From assembly GCA_024695665.1 (NCBI GenBank), contig JAILHT010000085.1, positions 1 to 64,000 on the forward strand: DNA of 64,000 bases, read 5' to 3'. A program made the position numbers and the translations under genes. This document shows, piece by piece, positions 51,323-58,792 of the stretch. Origin of the DNA: Lachnospiraceae bacterium. GTDB lineage: Bacteria; Bacillota; Clostridia; Lachnospirales; Lachnospiraceae. Position 1 is the stretch's first letter. Every line of letters begins with the position of its first letter. A model generated the notes under the pieces. The model was not told the origin of the DNA. It did no database searches and saw only the letters and a program-made list of their open reading frames with translations.

Positions 51323-52150
51323 ATGAAAAAAATAATGGTTTCGGTGGCTCCGGTAGCGGCGACTGACATTCTCATCAATCCGAGAGCGATAGCGAGAGAT
51401 GTCATTGAATGCTACAAAAACGGTGCATCGATGGTGCATCTTCATGTAAGAGATTTGAACGGAAAACTCACCCCGGACTTGAGTCTTTTGGAGGAGACCG
51501 TAGATTATATCAGGGAAGGCTGCGACATAGTGGTGGAGATATCCACAGGAGGAGTCTCAAACCTCACGATTGAGGAGAGGGTCCAACCTTGTTACGCGCC
51601 ATATGTCGAGGCTACAAGCCTAAATGTTGGTTCGGTCAACCTCGGCGAAGCGGTATATCAGAATCCGATTGCGGATGTTAGATACTGTGTACAGCAGATC
51701 ATAGAGAACAACAAAATCCCCGAGATAGAAGTGTTTGAACTTGGAATGATAAACACTGTAAGGGAGCTTGCAGAGCAGTTTGATTTTGTCAAACCGATAT
51801 TATTTGCCCTGGTTTTCGGGCACGGAGGCGAGATGCCTGCTACGGTACCGGCACTTAAACATATGATTGATGCCTTGTATGAGAACTTCCCGAACAAAGG
51901 AGATGTGCTCTGGGGATATACCCAGGCGCACAGGCAAGACTTTGAGATGGTAAAAGTTGCCCTCGATATGGGAGCGTCATCGGTTCGAATCGGTTTTGAG
52001 GATTCGGATTATCTGGCACCGGGAGTGAGAGTTGACAACAATGCGACATTGATTGCGGAAGTGTCGGATATCATAAGGAGCAAAGGCATGGAGCCTATGA
52101 CCCCTGACGAGGTCAGAAAAATGCTTCGGATTCCGCCGCTTCGCAGATAA
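51323..52150 (+). CDS. BKACE (DUF849) beta-keto acid cleavage enzyme family protein
   Basis: The 275-residue TIM-barrel protein has the zinc and substrate signatures of the beta-keto acid cleavage family: KIMVSVAPVAATD, GASMVHLHVRDLNGKLTPDL (HLH zinc pair), VVEISTGGVSNLTIEERV, EATSLNVGSVNLGEAVY, EIEVFELGMINTVREL, and GASSVRIGFEDSDYLAPG (conserved Arg and Glu). Known members react a beta-keto acid with acetyl-CoA to give acetoacetate and a CoA ester. Several of the usual late residues are kept, so it looks active. It is encoded between the GntR regulator and the class II aldolase, which implies a beta-keto acid intermediate in this pathway. Confidence 0.9.
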   Translation: MKKIMVSVAPVAATDILINPRAIARDVIECYKNGASMVHLHVRDLNGKLTPDLSLLEETVDYIREGCDIVVEISTGGVSNLTIEERVQPCYAPYVEATSLNVGSVNLGEAVYQNPIADVRYCVQQIIENNKIPEIEVFELGMINTVRELAEQFDFVKPILFALVFGHGGEMPATVPALKHMIDALYENFPNKGDVLWGYTQAHRQDFEMVKVALDMGASSVRIGFEDSDYLAPGVRVDNNATLIAEVSDIIRSKGMEPMTPDEVRKMLRIPPLRR

Positions 52151-52164
52151 GAAGGGGAAAATAC

Positions 52165-53088
52165 ATGGTTATACAAGGTATGAGTTATCCCTCTGATTTT
52201 GAAGCCAAAAAAGCTATGATCGAGACGGCGGATCGCCTCTCGAAAAAAGGATATCTTATAGGATGTGACGGCTCTCTGAGTGTGCGCGTCGGACCGAATG
52301 CCGTATGGATAACGGTCGCGGGGGCGGACAAAGAGAAACTCACCCAGGATATGATGGTGAGAGTCGATATGAACGGGAAGCAGATGATAAATTCCGGAAA
52401 AAAGAATCTTCCGGATGACCTGTGCGCACACATGAAGGTGTACAACGCAAATCCCGAGATAAGATCGGTCATACATGCATATCCTCCGAGAGCGAACGTG
52501 ATGGGAATGAAAGGCGAAGATATTGAGTGCGCCGATTTCACCCCACAGATAAGAGACATGGGATCCGTTGCGACAGTGAGGGAGAGAAACTCGGATGCGA
52601 TAGCGCAGTGTGCGGCAATGGAGTGCAAGTCAAAAAGCGGAATTGTTATCGCAAATGATGGATGCGTTTTTTGGGGAAAAAGCGTTTCGGAGACTTATTA
52701 CAGACTTGAGGCTATAGAGTATTACGCAAAAGTAAAAAGTCTTTTGAAAGCAGATGAAAAGAAATGTGACGGAAGCTGCAAAAAGAGAGCGGAAGCGTTG
52801 GAGACAGCTGTCTGTATACAGAGAGAAAAAACAAGTGATTGCAGCAGAAATTGCAATGTGTGTCCGGTAAACGGGACGAGCAGTTGCCTGCATTACGAGG
52901 AAAAGAAGATGATGCCGCAGGAAAATATCAGGGTTGTAAGAGTTCCCGATATACAGGTGAAACCGAAAAGGAAGACGCCTGTTTCTACGGACAAAATAAT
53001 AAGACCGGAAATATTAGTCACCGAAGCGAAAAAAGAGACGGTGATGGGAGAAGTTATAAAAAGAACACGAGAATCGATACTCAGGTAA
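52165..53088 (+). CDS. Class II aldolase-family enzyme with Cys-rich tail and possible encapsulation helix
   Basis: Residues 1-195 form a class II aldolase/adducin domain (LIGCDGSLSVRVGPNAVWIT, LCAHMKVYNANPEIRSVIHAYPPRANVMG). The usual H-x-H zinc pair reads HAY, so the second His is Tyr. Beyond the domain is a 110-residue extension. Seven Cys occur at 201, 205, 217, 226, 230, 233 and 241; CSRNCNVCP is a CX3CX2C pattern that could hold an Fe-S cluster or zinc. A basic, Pro-containing linker then leads to an amphipathic C-terminal helix VMGEVIKRTRESILR, resembling shell-targeting peptides. It probably cleaves or decarboxylates a phosphorylated acid to supply the aldehyde for the next enzyme (inference). 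Confidence 0.85.
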   Translation: MVIQGMSYPSDFEAKKAMIETADRLSKKGYLIGCDGSLSVRVGPNAVWITVAGADKEKLTQDMMVRVDMNGKQMINSGKKNLPDDLCAHMKVYNANPEIRSVIHAYPPRANVMGMKGEDIECADFTPQIRDMGSVATVRERNSDAIAQCAAMECKSKSGIVIANDGCVFWGKSVSETYYRLEAIEYYAKVKSLLKADEKKCDGSCKKRAEALETAVCIQREKTSDCSRNCNVCPVNGTSSCLHYEEKKMMPQENIRVVRVPDIQVKPKRKTPVSTDKIIRPEILVTEAKKETVMGEVIKRTRESILR

Positions 53089-53100
53089 CGGAGGCAAAAT

Positions 53101-54546
53101 ATGGATGTCAGCTCACAGGATATCGAAGCAATCGTAAGACAGGTGATTGCGGGAATCAATCCGGAGACCGTAAAAAGATCTGTTGCTCCTATGTATCGCA
53201 CGAACGGTTCAAAAGGGGATTTTGGAGTGTTCGACACGGCGGATGACGCGGTGAATGCGGCACATAAGGCACAGAGAATATGGGTTTCGGATTACAAGGT
53301 AGAAGACAGAAAAAGAATAGTGGATGCTATCAGGAGATGCACCAGAGCCAATGCGAGAGAGTGGAGCGAAAAGATAGTCGAGGAGACCGGAATGGGACGC
53401 GTCGAGGACAAGATTGAAAAACATCTTGCGGTTGCAAACAAAACACCGGGTCCTGAGTGTCTTACTACTTCAGCAATCTCCGGCGATACGGGACTAATGA
53501 TAGAAGAGTATGCGCCGTTTGGCGTTATATGCTCAATCACTCCGACAACTAACCCAACGGAGACTATAGTAAACAACACGATAAGTATGATATCGGGCGG
53601 AAATACCGTTGTTTACAATGTTCATCCAAGGGCAAAAAAAATATGTGCGGAGTGTCTCAAAACTTTAAATAAAACAATAATTGAGGCCGGAGGACCGGAG
53701 AACCTCATAACGATGGTTAAGGAGCCAACAATGGATACGGTCGATACGCTGGCCGCAAATCCGAAGGTGAGACTTATGGCCGGAACCGGCGGAATGGGAA
53801 TGGTGAACGCCCTGCTTAGAAGCGGAAAAAAATGCATAGGGGCGGGAGCCGGAAATCCTCCTGTGATCGTGGATGAGACGGCAGACGCGAAACTTGCGGG
53901 TGAGAAGGTATACGAGGGAGCTTCGTTTGACAACAACATTTTGTGTTTTGCGGAGAAGGAAGTATTTGTAATCGAACCGAATTATGACACTTTCATAAAA
54001 AGCATTCAGAGTGCAGGAGCATATCTTTTGGACAGAGAACAGACGAGAAGACTGACAGAGATGTGCCTCATAAAGAAAAAGAGCGGTGACGGATACGAGG
54101 CAAACAAGGACTGGGTAGGACAGAACGCATCGAAGATACTCGCACAAATCGGAGTGAATGTGCCGGATAGTACGAGGCTTTGCGTATGCGAGGTTGATGC
54201 AAATCATCCGTTTGTCATGGCAGAGCAGATGATGCCGGTACTTCCGGTTGTGAGATGCAAAAACTTCGATGAAGCAGTTGAGTTTGCACTTGAAGCAGAG
54301 CATGGCAACCGCCATACATCCTCGATATTCAGCAAGGATGTAGACCATATGACAAGGTTTGCGAGACTTATAGAGACGACAATATATGTCAAAAACAGTT
54401 GTACAAAAGCCGGTGTCGGAATCGGAGGCGAAGGCCATTGCACGATGACTATCGCAGGACCAACCGGAGAGGGAATAACCGATGCGAGAAGCTTTTGCAG
54501 AAAGAGAAGATGCGTACTCGCCGAAGGCGGTTTGAGAATCGTATAA
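53101..54546 (+). CDS. CoA-acylating aldehyde dehydrogenase of the compartment (PduP/EutE type)
   Basis: The 481-residue enzyme begins with an amphipathic encapsulation helix, SSQDIEAIVRQVIAGI (residues 4-19), then a linker, then the aldehyde dehydrogenase fold: GVICSITPTTNPTETIVNNTISMISGGNTVVYNVHP, LMAGTGGMGMVNALLRSGKKCIGAGAGNPPVIVDE, and the catalytic Cys in SFDNNILCFAEKE. The absence of a general-base Glu and the overall pattern fit the CoA-acylating class, turning an aldehyde plus CoA and NAD+ into acyl-CoA. It is the core enzyme of a metabolosome; acyl-CoA passes to PduL. It sits 13 bp behind the aldolase and just before the shell genes. Confidence 0.95.
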   Translation: MDVSSQDIEAIVRQVIAGINPETVKRSVAPMYRTNGSKGDFGVFDTADDAVNAAHKAQRIWVSDYKVEDRKRIVDAIRRCTRANAREWSEKIVEETGMGRVEDKIEKHLAVANKTPGPECLTTSAISGDTGLMIEEYAPFGVICSITPTTNPTETIVNNTISMISGGNTVVYNVHPRAKKICAECLKTLNKTIIEAGGPENLITMVKEPTMDTVDTLAANPKVRLMAGTGGMGMVNALLRSGKKCIGAGAGNPPVIVDETADAKLAGEKVYEGASFDNNILCFAEKEVFVIEPNYDTFIKSIQSAGAYLLDREQTRRLTEMCLIKKKSGDGYEANKDWVGQNASKILAQIGVNVPDSTRLCVCEVDANHPFVMAEQMMPVLPVVRCKNFDEAVEFALEAEHGNRHTSSIFSKDVDHMTRFARLIETTIYVKNSCTKAGVGIGGEGHCTMTIAGPTGEGITDARSFCRKRRCVLAEGGLRIV

Positions 54547-54566
54547 GCATTAGGAGGATATAAAAA

Positions 54567-54851
54567 ATGTTAGGAGCAATTGGATTTGTTGAGACAAATG
54601 GTCTCGTTGGGAATATCGAAGCGACGGATGCGATGCTTAAGGCAGCTGACGTAGAACTCGTCGGATCGCAGACCATAGGCGCCGGACTTGTATGTGTTGT
54701 TGTGACCGGTGAAGTCGGAGCCGTAAAGGCAGCAGTTGAAGCCGGACAGGAAGCCGCATCGAGAGTCGGAGAACTCGTGAGCGTGAATGTAATCGCAAGA
54801 CCGCATGCGGACCTTGAGAAAATCATGCCGCCTAAGGGCCCTGTTGCATAG
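54567..54851 (+). CDS. BMC-H hexameric shell protein A1
   Basis: The 94-residue shell protein has one BMC domain: [26 protein letters not shown], the pore segment [45 protein letters not shown]. Hexamers of such proteins tile the compartment facets, with the central pore lined by the IGAG loop. It is highly similar to the third shell gene (A2, 55187), differing in the pore loop flank ([11 protein letters not shown] here, [11 protein letters not shown] there). A Cys next to the pore could matter for permeability or a metal site (inference). Confidence 0.95.
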   Translation: MLGAIGFVETNGLVGNIEATDAMLKAADVELVGSQTIGAGLVCVVVTGEVGAVKAAVEAGQEAASRVGELVSVNVIARPHADLEKIMPPKGPVA

Positions 54852-54864
54852 GAGGATATGAGAG

Positions 54865-55161
54865 ATGGCAAACAATTTGGAAGGTTTTAAACTTGAAGCA
54901 CTCGGAATGATTGAGACATATGGACTTACCGCAAGTTATCAGGCTGCGGATGCGATGCTTAAAGCAGCGGATGTAAGACTTGTAGGTCAGGAAAAAATCG
55001 GAGCAGGACTTGTCACTGTATTTGTACAGGGTGATGTCGGAGCTGTAAAAGCAGCTGTAGAGGTAGGAGAAGAAGCTGCATCGAGAGTCGGACAGGTTGT
55101 GAGTATACATGTTATACCTCGCCCACACGGAAGTGTCGGAGAGGTTATGCCGTCACTTTAA
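54865..55161 (+). CDS. BMC-H hexameric shell protein B1
   Basis: The 98-residue BMC-H protein has an eight-residue N-terminal extension before the domain ([32 protein letters not shown]) and the pore segment [12 protein letters not shown]. After residue 10 it is almost identical to the fourth shell gene (B2, 55491); the main differences are in the N-terminal extension and a few residues such as [10 protein letters not shown] versus [25 protein letters not shown] precedes the ATG. Confidence 0.95.
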   Translation: MANNLEGFKLEALGMIETYGLTASYQAADAMLKAADVRLVGQEKIGAGLVTVFVQGDVGAVKAAVEVGEEAASRVGQVVSIHVIPRPHGSVGEVMPSL

Positions 55162-55186
55162 AGAGTGATATAAGAGGAGAGACTTT

Positions 55187-55477
55187 ATGTTGAAAGCATT
55201 AGGATTTGTAGAGACAAAAGGATTGGTTGGAAACATTGAGGCAACGGACGCTATGCTCAAGGCGGCAGACGTTGATTTTGTGGGCTCGGATACGATAGGA
55301 GCGGGACTAACCACAGTTGTAGTGACCGGTGAAGTCGGAGCTGTAAAAGCAGCTGTAGAGGCAGGAGAAGAAGCCGCATCGAGAGTCGGTGAACTTGTGA
55401 GTGTAAATGTTATCCCAAGACCACATGCGGATCTTGAGAAGATCATGCCGAAAAAAGGTCCGGCAGCAGGCAAATAA
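55187..55477 (+). CDS. BMC-H hexameric shell protein A2
   Basis: The 96-residue BMC-H protein is a close paralog of A1 (54567): [33 protein letters not shown], pore segment [12 protein letters not shown], ending [12 protein letters not shown]. The A/B/A/B order indicates duplication of a two-gene unit. The pore flank has Asp and Thr where A1 has Gln and Val-Cys, so A1 and A2 hexamers, or mixed ones, may pass different molecules. Confidence 0.95.
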   Translation: MLKALGFVETKGLVGNIEATDAMLKAADVDFVGSDTIGAGLTTVVVTGEVGAVKAAVEAGEEAASRVGELVSVNVIPRPHADLEKIMPKKGPAAGK

Positions 55478-55490
55478 GGAGGTAGGGAAA

Positions 55491-55796
55491 ATGGCTACAG
55501 AAAAGAAACAGTTGGAGACAAGCAAACTTGAAGCGCTTGGAATGATAGAGACATACGGCCTTACCGCAAGCTATCAGGCAGCAGATGCAATGTTAAAGGC
55601 AGCAGATGTAAGACTTGTAGGCCAGGAGAAAATCGGAGCAGGACTTGTCACTGTATTTGTACAGGGCGATGTCGGAGCTGTAAAAGCAGCTGTAGAGGCA
55701 GGACAGGAAGCCGCATCAAGAGTCGGACAGGTTGTAAGTATGCATGTTATACCTCGTCCGCACGGAAGTGTCGGCGATGTAATGCCTACACTATAA
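55491..55796 (+). CDS. BMC-H hexameric shell protein B2
   Basis: The 101-residue BMC-H protein starts [20 protein letters not shown] after AAGGAGGTAGGGAAA; an in-frame ATG at 55407 inside the previous gene is not used. It is near identical to B1 (54865) apart from an N-terminal extension that is three residues longer. The pore segment [12 protein letters not shown] is unchanged from B1. It completes the four-gene hexamer set; no BMC-T (double-domain) gene is present in the locus. Confidence 0.95.
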   Translation: MATEKKQLETSKLEALGMIETYGLTASYQAADAMLKAADVRLVGQEKIGAGLVTVFVQGDVGAVKAAVEAGQEAASRVGQVVSMHVIPRPHGSVGDVMPTL

Positions 55797-55806
55797 GAGG
55801 TAAAAG

Positions 55807-56460
55807 ATGGTTTATCATAATATTACACAGGATGAACTTGTCCGTATTGTTATGGAAGCCGTTATGAAAGAACTCAATATGAATGACCGAACGGTTCCGG
55901 TAGGCATCTCTGTCAGACATATACATCTGACAAGGGAGCATGTGGACAGACTTTTCGGATACGGATACAAATTGACACCGAAAAAAGCGTTGAGTCAGCC
56001 GGGGCAGTTCGCCTGCGAGGAGACACTGGAGATAGTGGGACCGAAGGGCAGTATAAAAAAAGTCAGAATACTGGGACCCGAGAGAAAAATGAGTCAGGTT
56101 GAACTGTCAAAGACCGATGCGAGAACCGTGGGATTAAACCCGCCGGTAAGGTCGTCCGGAGACATAAAAGACACTCCGGGGATAAAACTTATCGGACCCA
56201 AGGGAAGTATAAATCTGAACGAAGGGGTTATAATCGCAGACCGTCATATTCATATGACACCGCAGGATGCTATGCGTTTTGGCGTTACGGATAAAGATCG
56301 TGTCAGCGTGAGAATTGACGGTGTAAAGCCGGGTATAATGGAAGATGTGGTCATTCGTGTGAGCGATAAGTATAAGCTTGACTTTCACGTCGATACGGAT
56401 GACGGAAATGCATTTATGATGGAACAGGGACAGAGAGTAACTGTTCTGGAAAAGAGGTAG
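55807..56460 (+). CDS. pduL: PduL-type phosphate propanoyltransferase
   Basis: This 217-residue phosphotransacylase has an N-terminal amphipathic encapsulation helix (QDELVRIVMEAVMKELN, residues 8-24) and two PduL beta-barrel domains with the zinc/histidine motifs VGISVRHIHLTREHVDRLFG and IIADRHIHMTPQDAMRFG, joined by SQPGQFACEETLEIVGPKGSI and RILGPERKMSQVELSKTDAR. It converts acyl-CoA plus phosphate to acyl phosphate, recycling CoA inside the compartment. It lies between the shell genes and the vertex protein. No acetate or propionate kinase is encoded in the locus, so one elsewhere would make ATP. Confidence 0.96.
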   Translation: MVYHNITQDELVRIVMEAVMKELNMNDRTVPVGISVRHIHLTREHVDRLFGYGYKLTPKKALSQPGQFACEETLEIVGPKGSIKKVRILGPERKMSQVELSKTDARTVGLNPPVRSSGDIKDTPGIKLIGPKGSINLNEGVIIADRHIHMTPQDAMRFGVTDKDRVSVRIDGVKPGIMEDVVIRVSDKYKLDFHVDTDDGNAFMMEQGQRVTVLEKR

Positions 56461-56462
56461 TT

Positions 56463-56723
56463 ATGATTCTGGGAACTGTAGTGGGAACGGTTGTTTCCAC
56501 AAGAAAAATGGAAAAACTTGTGGGATACAAGCTTCTAATGGTGGAACCATACTTTGGTGACAAAGAAAAAATAATTGTGGCCGGAGACAATATAGGTGCC
56601 GGGATAGGAGAGATGGTTTTGGTAACTACGGACGAGACCACCCAGCACGGACTGGATCATGATGCTCCGATAGATGCTTTTATCGTGGGAATCGTGGATA
56701 CCACTCCGGTTATAGGAAAGTAA
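56463..56723 (+). CDS. BMC-P pentameric vertex protein (EutN/CcmL family)
   Basis: The 86-residue protein starts MILGTVVGTVVSTRKMEKLVGYKLLMVEPYF and continues with VAGDNIGAGIGEMVLVTTDE and APIDAFIVGIVD, the EutN/CcmL barrel that caps the twelve vertices of the shell. It is the only pentamer gene in the locus. It follows pduL by 2 bp and precedes the fusion dehydrogenase by 4 bp. With four hexamer genes this gives a complete minimal shell. Confidence 0.95.
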   Translation: MILGTVVGTVVSTRKMEKLVGYKLLMVEPYFGDKEKIIVAGDNIGAGIGEMVLVTTDETTQHGLDHDAPIDAFIVGIVDTTPVIGK

Positions 56724-56727
56724 AACT

Positions 56728-58746
56728 ATGAAGATAATTATTATCGGAAGTGCTGCAACCGGACTTGAGGTTGCAAAAAGCGCAGTGTCGTCTTACGGCA
56801 CTCAAATATGTATATATGAAAAGGGAAGTTTTGTTCAGACTAAAGGTGAGGATATAGGAGAACGTCTCTTGGCAGATGCCGACGGGCTGAATGCCGATAT
56901 AGGCAGATGCGAAGACTATCTGAAAAAGAGTGGTGCCGAGGTACATACTCTCCACGAGGTCACGGGGATTGATCCTTTGCATAAGACAGTTGAGGTCATG
57001 GACAAGAGAACCGGAATGACTTTTGCGGACAACTATGACAAACTCATAATAGCGACCGGATCACATTATGAAGTTCCAAATGTACCGGGCTCAGGGAAAA
57101 TGGGAGTGCATGTGTTAAAGACCACCGAGGATCTTCTTTTTATAAGAGAGTTTATCAAAACTCCTTATGTAAAGGATATTGTTGTCCTTGGAACGGATGC
57201 ACACGCAGACAGACTTGCAGATGCTTTTGCAAGAAAGAACAGAAATGTCAGAGTCATAGACACGACGATGGAGAGCATAAAAGCTTTCGACGGAAGAACT
57301 TTTGTCGAGAGAATCGTGACAGTGAACGGAAGCTATGCCTGTGATCTTTGTATAGCCTCTGACAGACTGATCCCTGATACAAAACTCGTATGCCATTGTG
57401 GAATCGAGATGACTTCATACGGTGAGATAATTGTAAACGAGAGAAATGAGACAAGCGTTAAAGACATATTTGCAGCCGGCAGTTGTGCATGTAAAAATGC
57501 CGGAGGATATGTGAGAGACAGCTATGCGAGAGACAGTTATGCGAGAGATGGTTATGAGTCTATAGTTTGTGGCACCATGTCTGAAGATAAAGCCGTGACT
57601 GTAAATGCAGTTAAGACTACATTCTTCGGAAAAGGCGCTGTGAGAAAACTTATCCCGGAACTCAAAGGCAGAGGATATGAGAGAGCGCTTGTGGTTACGG
57701 ACGGATTTCTCGCAGAGAACGGAGCCGCAAAGAGAGTCGGCGACGTGCTTATAGAAGCCGGAATTGAATACGCAGTCTATTCAGGGGTACAGCCGAATCC
57801 TACGGTGAAGGTTGTGAACGAGTGCATAAAGACAGCCGGAACAATAAAAGCGGATATTCTTGTAGCTGTGGGTGGCGGAAGTGCAATAGACACAGCTAAA
57901 GCAGTATCCATAGTAGTAAAGAACGGCGGAAGAGTAGAACAATATGAAGGTGTGAACAAGAGCAAGGCGAAGGGAACACCTATCGTTGCGATAAACACAA
58001 CTGCCGGCACGGGAAGTGAGTGCACTTCGTTTTACATAGTCACAGATCCTGTAAGACACAGCAAAATGACTATGGTGGACAAGAACTGTATGGTGGATAT
58101 AGCCGTAAACGATATCGATTTTATGATGTCAATGCCGCCTAAGCTCACCGCATCTACGGGAATGGATGCGCTTACCCATGCGATAGAGGCATATCTTTCC
58201 GTGAATGCAAACCCTGTAACGGACAAGGATGCTTACTTTGCAATGGAGACTGTTTTCAAATACCTCCCAAGAGCGGTACGAAATGGCTCTGATGAGGAGG
58301 CCAGAACTATGATGGCATATGCACAGAATGTTGCGGGTGAGGCATTTTCAAATGCCGGACTTGGAATGGTGCATGCGATGGCTCATGCACTTGGCGGTTT
58401 TTACAATCTGCCTCACGGAGTATGTAATGCAGTGCTTCTGCCTTATGTTATGGAATTCAATGCGAGCGATGCCGGGGTGTGTGACAAACTTATAAATGTC
58501 TGCAATGCCTTTGGACTAGAGGTCGGAAATGATCCTGTTCATGCGGCATCACAGGCGATAGCCGCAATACATGCCATGAACAGAGTGGTAGGTATACCAA
58601 AGAGCCTTTCGGAACTTGAAAAAGTCAAACCGACCGACTTTAGAGCGCTTGCTTCTCTTGCGGTCAGAGATACCTGTATGAGGACAAACCCAATCCGTGC
58701 AACGGAGGACATGGTTGTCAGTGTATATGAGAGGGCATTTTCATAA
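56728..58746 (+). CDS. Fusion of an FAD/NAD-oxidoreductase-like domain with an iron-type alcohol dehydrogenase
   Basis: Residues 1-260 resemble pyridine nucleotide-disulfide oxidoreductases: IIIGSAATGLEVAKSA (first Rossmann), KLIIATGSHYEVPNVPG and TSVKDIFAAGS. Key positions are altered: no redox-active Cys near residue 42, the second Rossmann loop reads VVLGTDAHADRLA, and the final FAD Asp is Ser. A triple repeat RDSYA (263-277) forms a linker. Residues 290-672 are a complete Fe-ADH: AVGGGSAIDTAKA, GMDALTHAIEAY, HAMAHALGGFYNLPHG, with Asp and three His metal ligands. The ADH half would reduce the aldehyde and regenerate NAD+ for the aldehyde dehydrogenase. The role of the flavoprotein-like half is unknown. 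Confidence 0.9.
   Translation: MKIIIIGSAATGLEVAKSAVSSYGTQICIYEKGSFVQTKGEDIGERLLADADGLNADIGRCEDYLKKSGAEVHTLHEVTGIDPLHKTVEVMDKRTGMTFADNYDKLIIATGSHYEVPNVPGSGKMGVHVLKTTEDLLFIREFIKTPYVKDIVVLGTDAHADRLADAFARKNRNVRVIDTTMESIKAFDGRTFVERIVTVNGSYACDLCIASDRLIPDTKLVCHCGIEMTSYGEIIVNERNETSVKDIFAAGSCACKNAGGYVRDSYARDSYARDGYESIVCGTMSEDKAVTVNAVKTTFFGKGAVRKLIPELKGRGYERALVVTDGFLAENGAAKRVGDVLIEAGIEYAVYSGVQPNPTVKVVNECIKTAGTIKADILVAVGGGSAIDTAKAVSIVVKNGGRVEQYEGVNKSKAKGTPIVAINTTAGTGSECTSFYIVTDPVRHSKMTMVDKNCMVDIAVNDIDFMMSMPPKLTASTGMDALTHAIEAYLSVNANPVTDKDAYFAMETVFKYLPRAVRNGSDEEARTMMAYAQNVAGEAFSNAGLGMVHAMAHALGGFYNLPHGVCNAVLLPYVMEFNASDAGVCDKLINVCNAFGLEVGNDPVHAASQAIAAIHAMNRVVGIPKSLSELEKVKPTDFRALASLAVRDTCMRTNPIRATEDMVVSVYERAFS
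57514..57558 (+). repeat. 15-bp coding tandem repeat (3 copies) at the domain junction
   Basis: Three 15-bp units (57514, 57529, 57544) encode RDSYA, RDSYA and RDGYE exactly between the flavoprotein-like and alcohol dehydrogenase parts of the fusion protein. Confidence 0.85.
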
Positions 58747-58792
58747 GAAATCGTTAGAATCAGTTGTAAAACTTTGTGATATTTGCGAAATC

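Larger units (their letters stand above)
54567..55796 (+). repeat. Tandem duplication of a two-gene BMC-H unit (ABAB)
   Basis: The unit A1-B1 (54567-55161) is repeated as A2-B2 (55187-55796). A1 and A2 share most residues; B1 and B2 are nearly identical, also over long DNA stretches such as the region coding for the pore and the helix after it. Confidence 0.88.

Noticed and set aside
53665-54438. 257-codon minus-strand frame opposite the aldehyde dehydrogenase gene
   Set aside because: Cys/Tyr/His-rich shadow of a clearly functional gene; no RBS and no recognisable domain.
44861-58746. Assignment to the fucose/rhamnose, ethanolamine or propanediol compartment types
   Set aside because: The signature enzymes (glycyl radical diol dehydratase, B12 diol dehydratase, ethanolamine ammonia lyase, rhamnulokinase) are absent; a shared aldolase fold is not enough.
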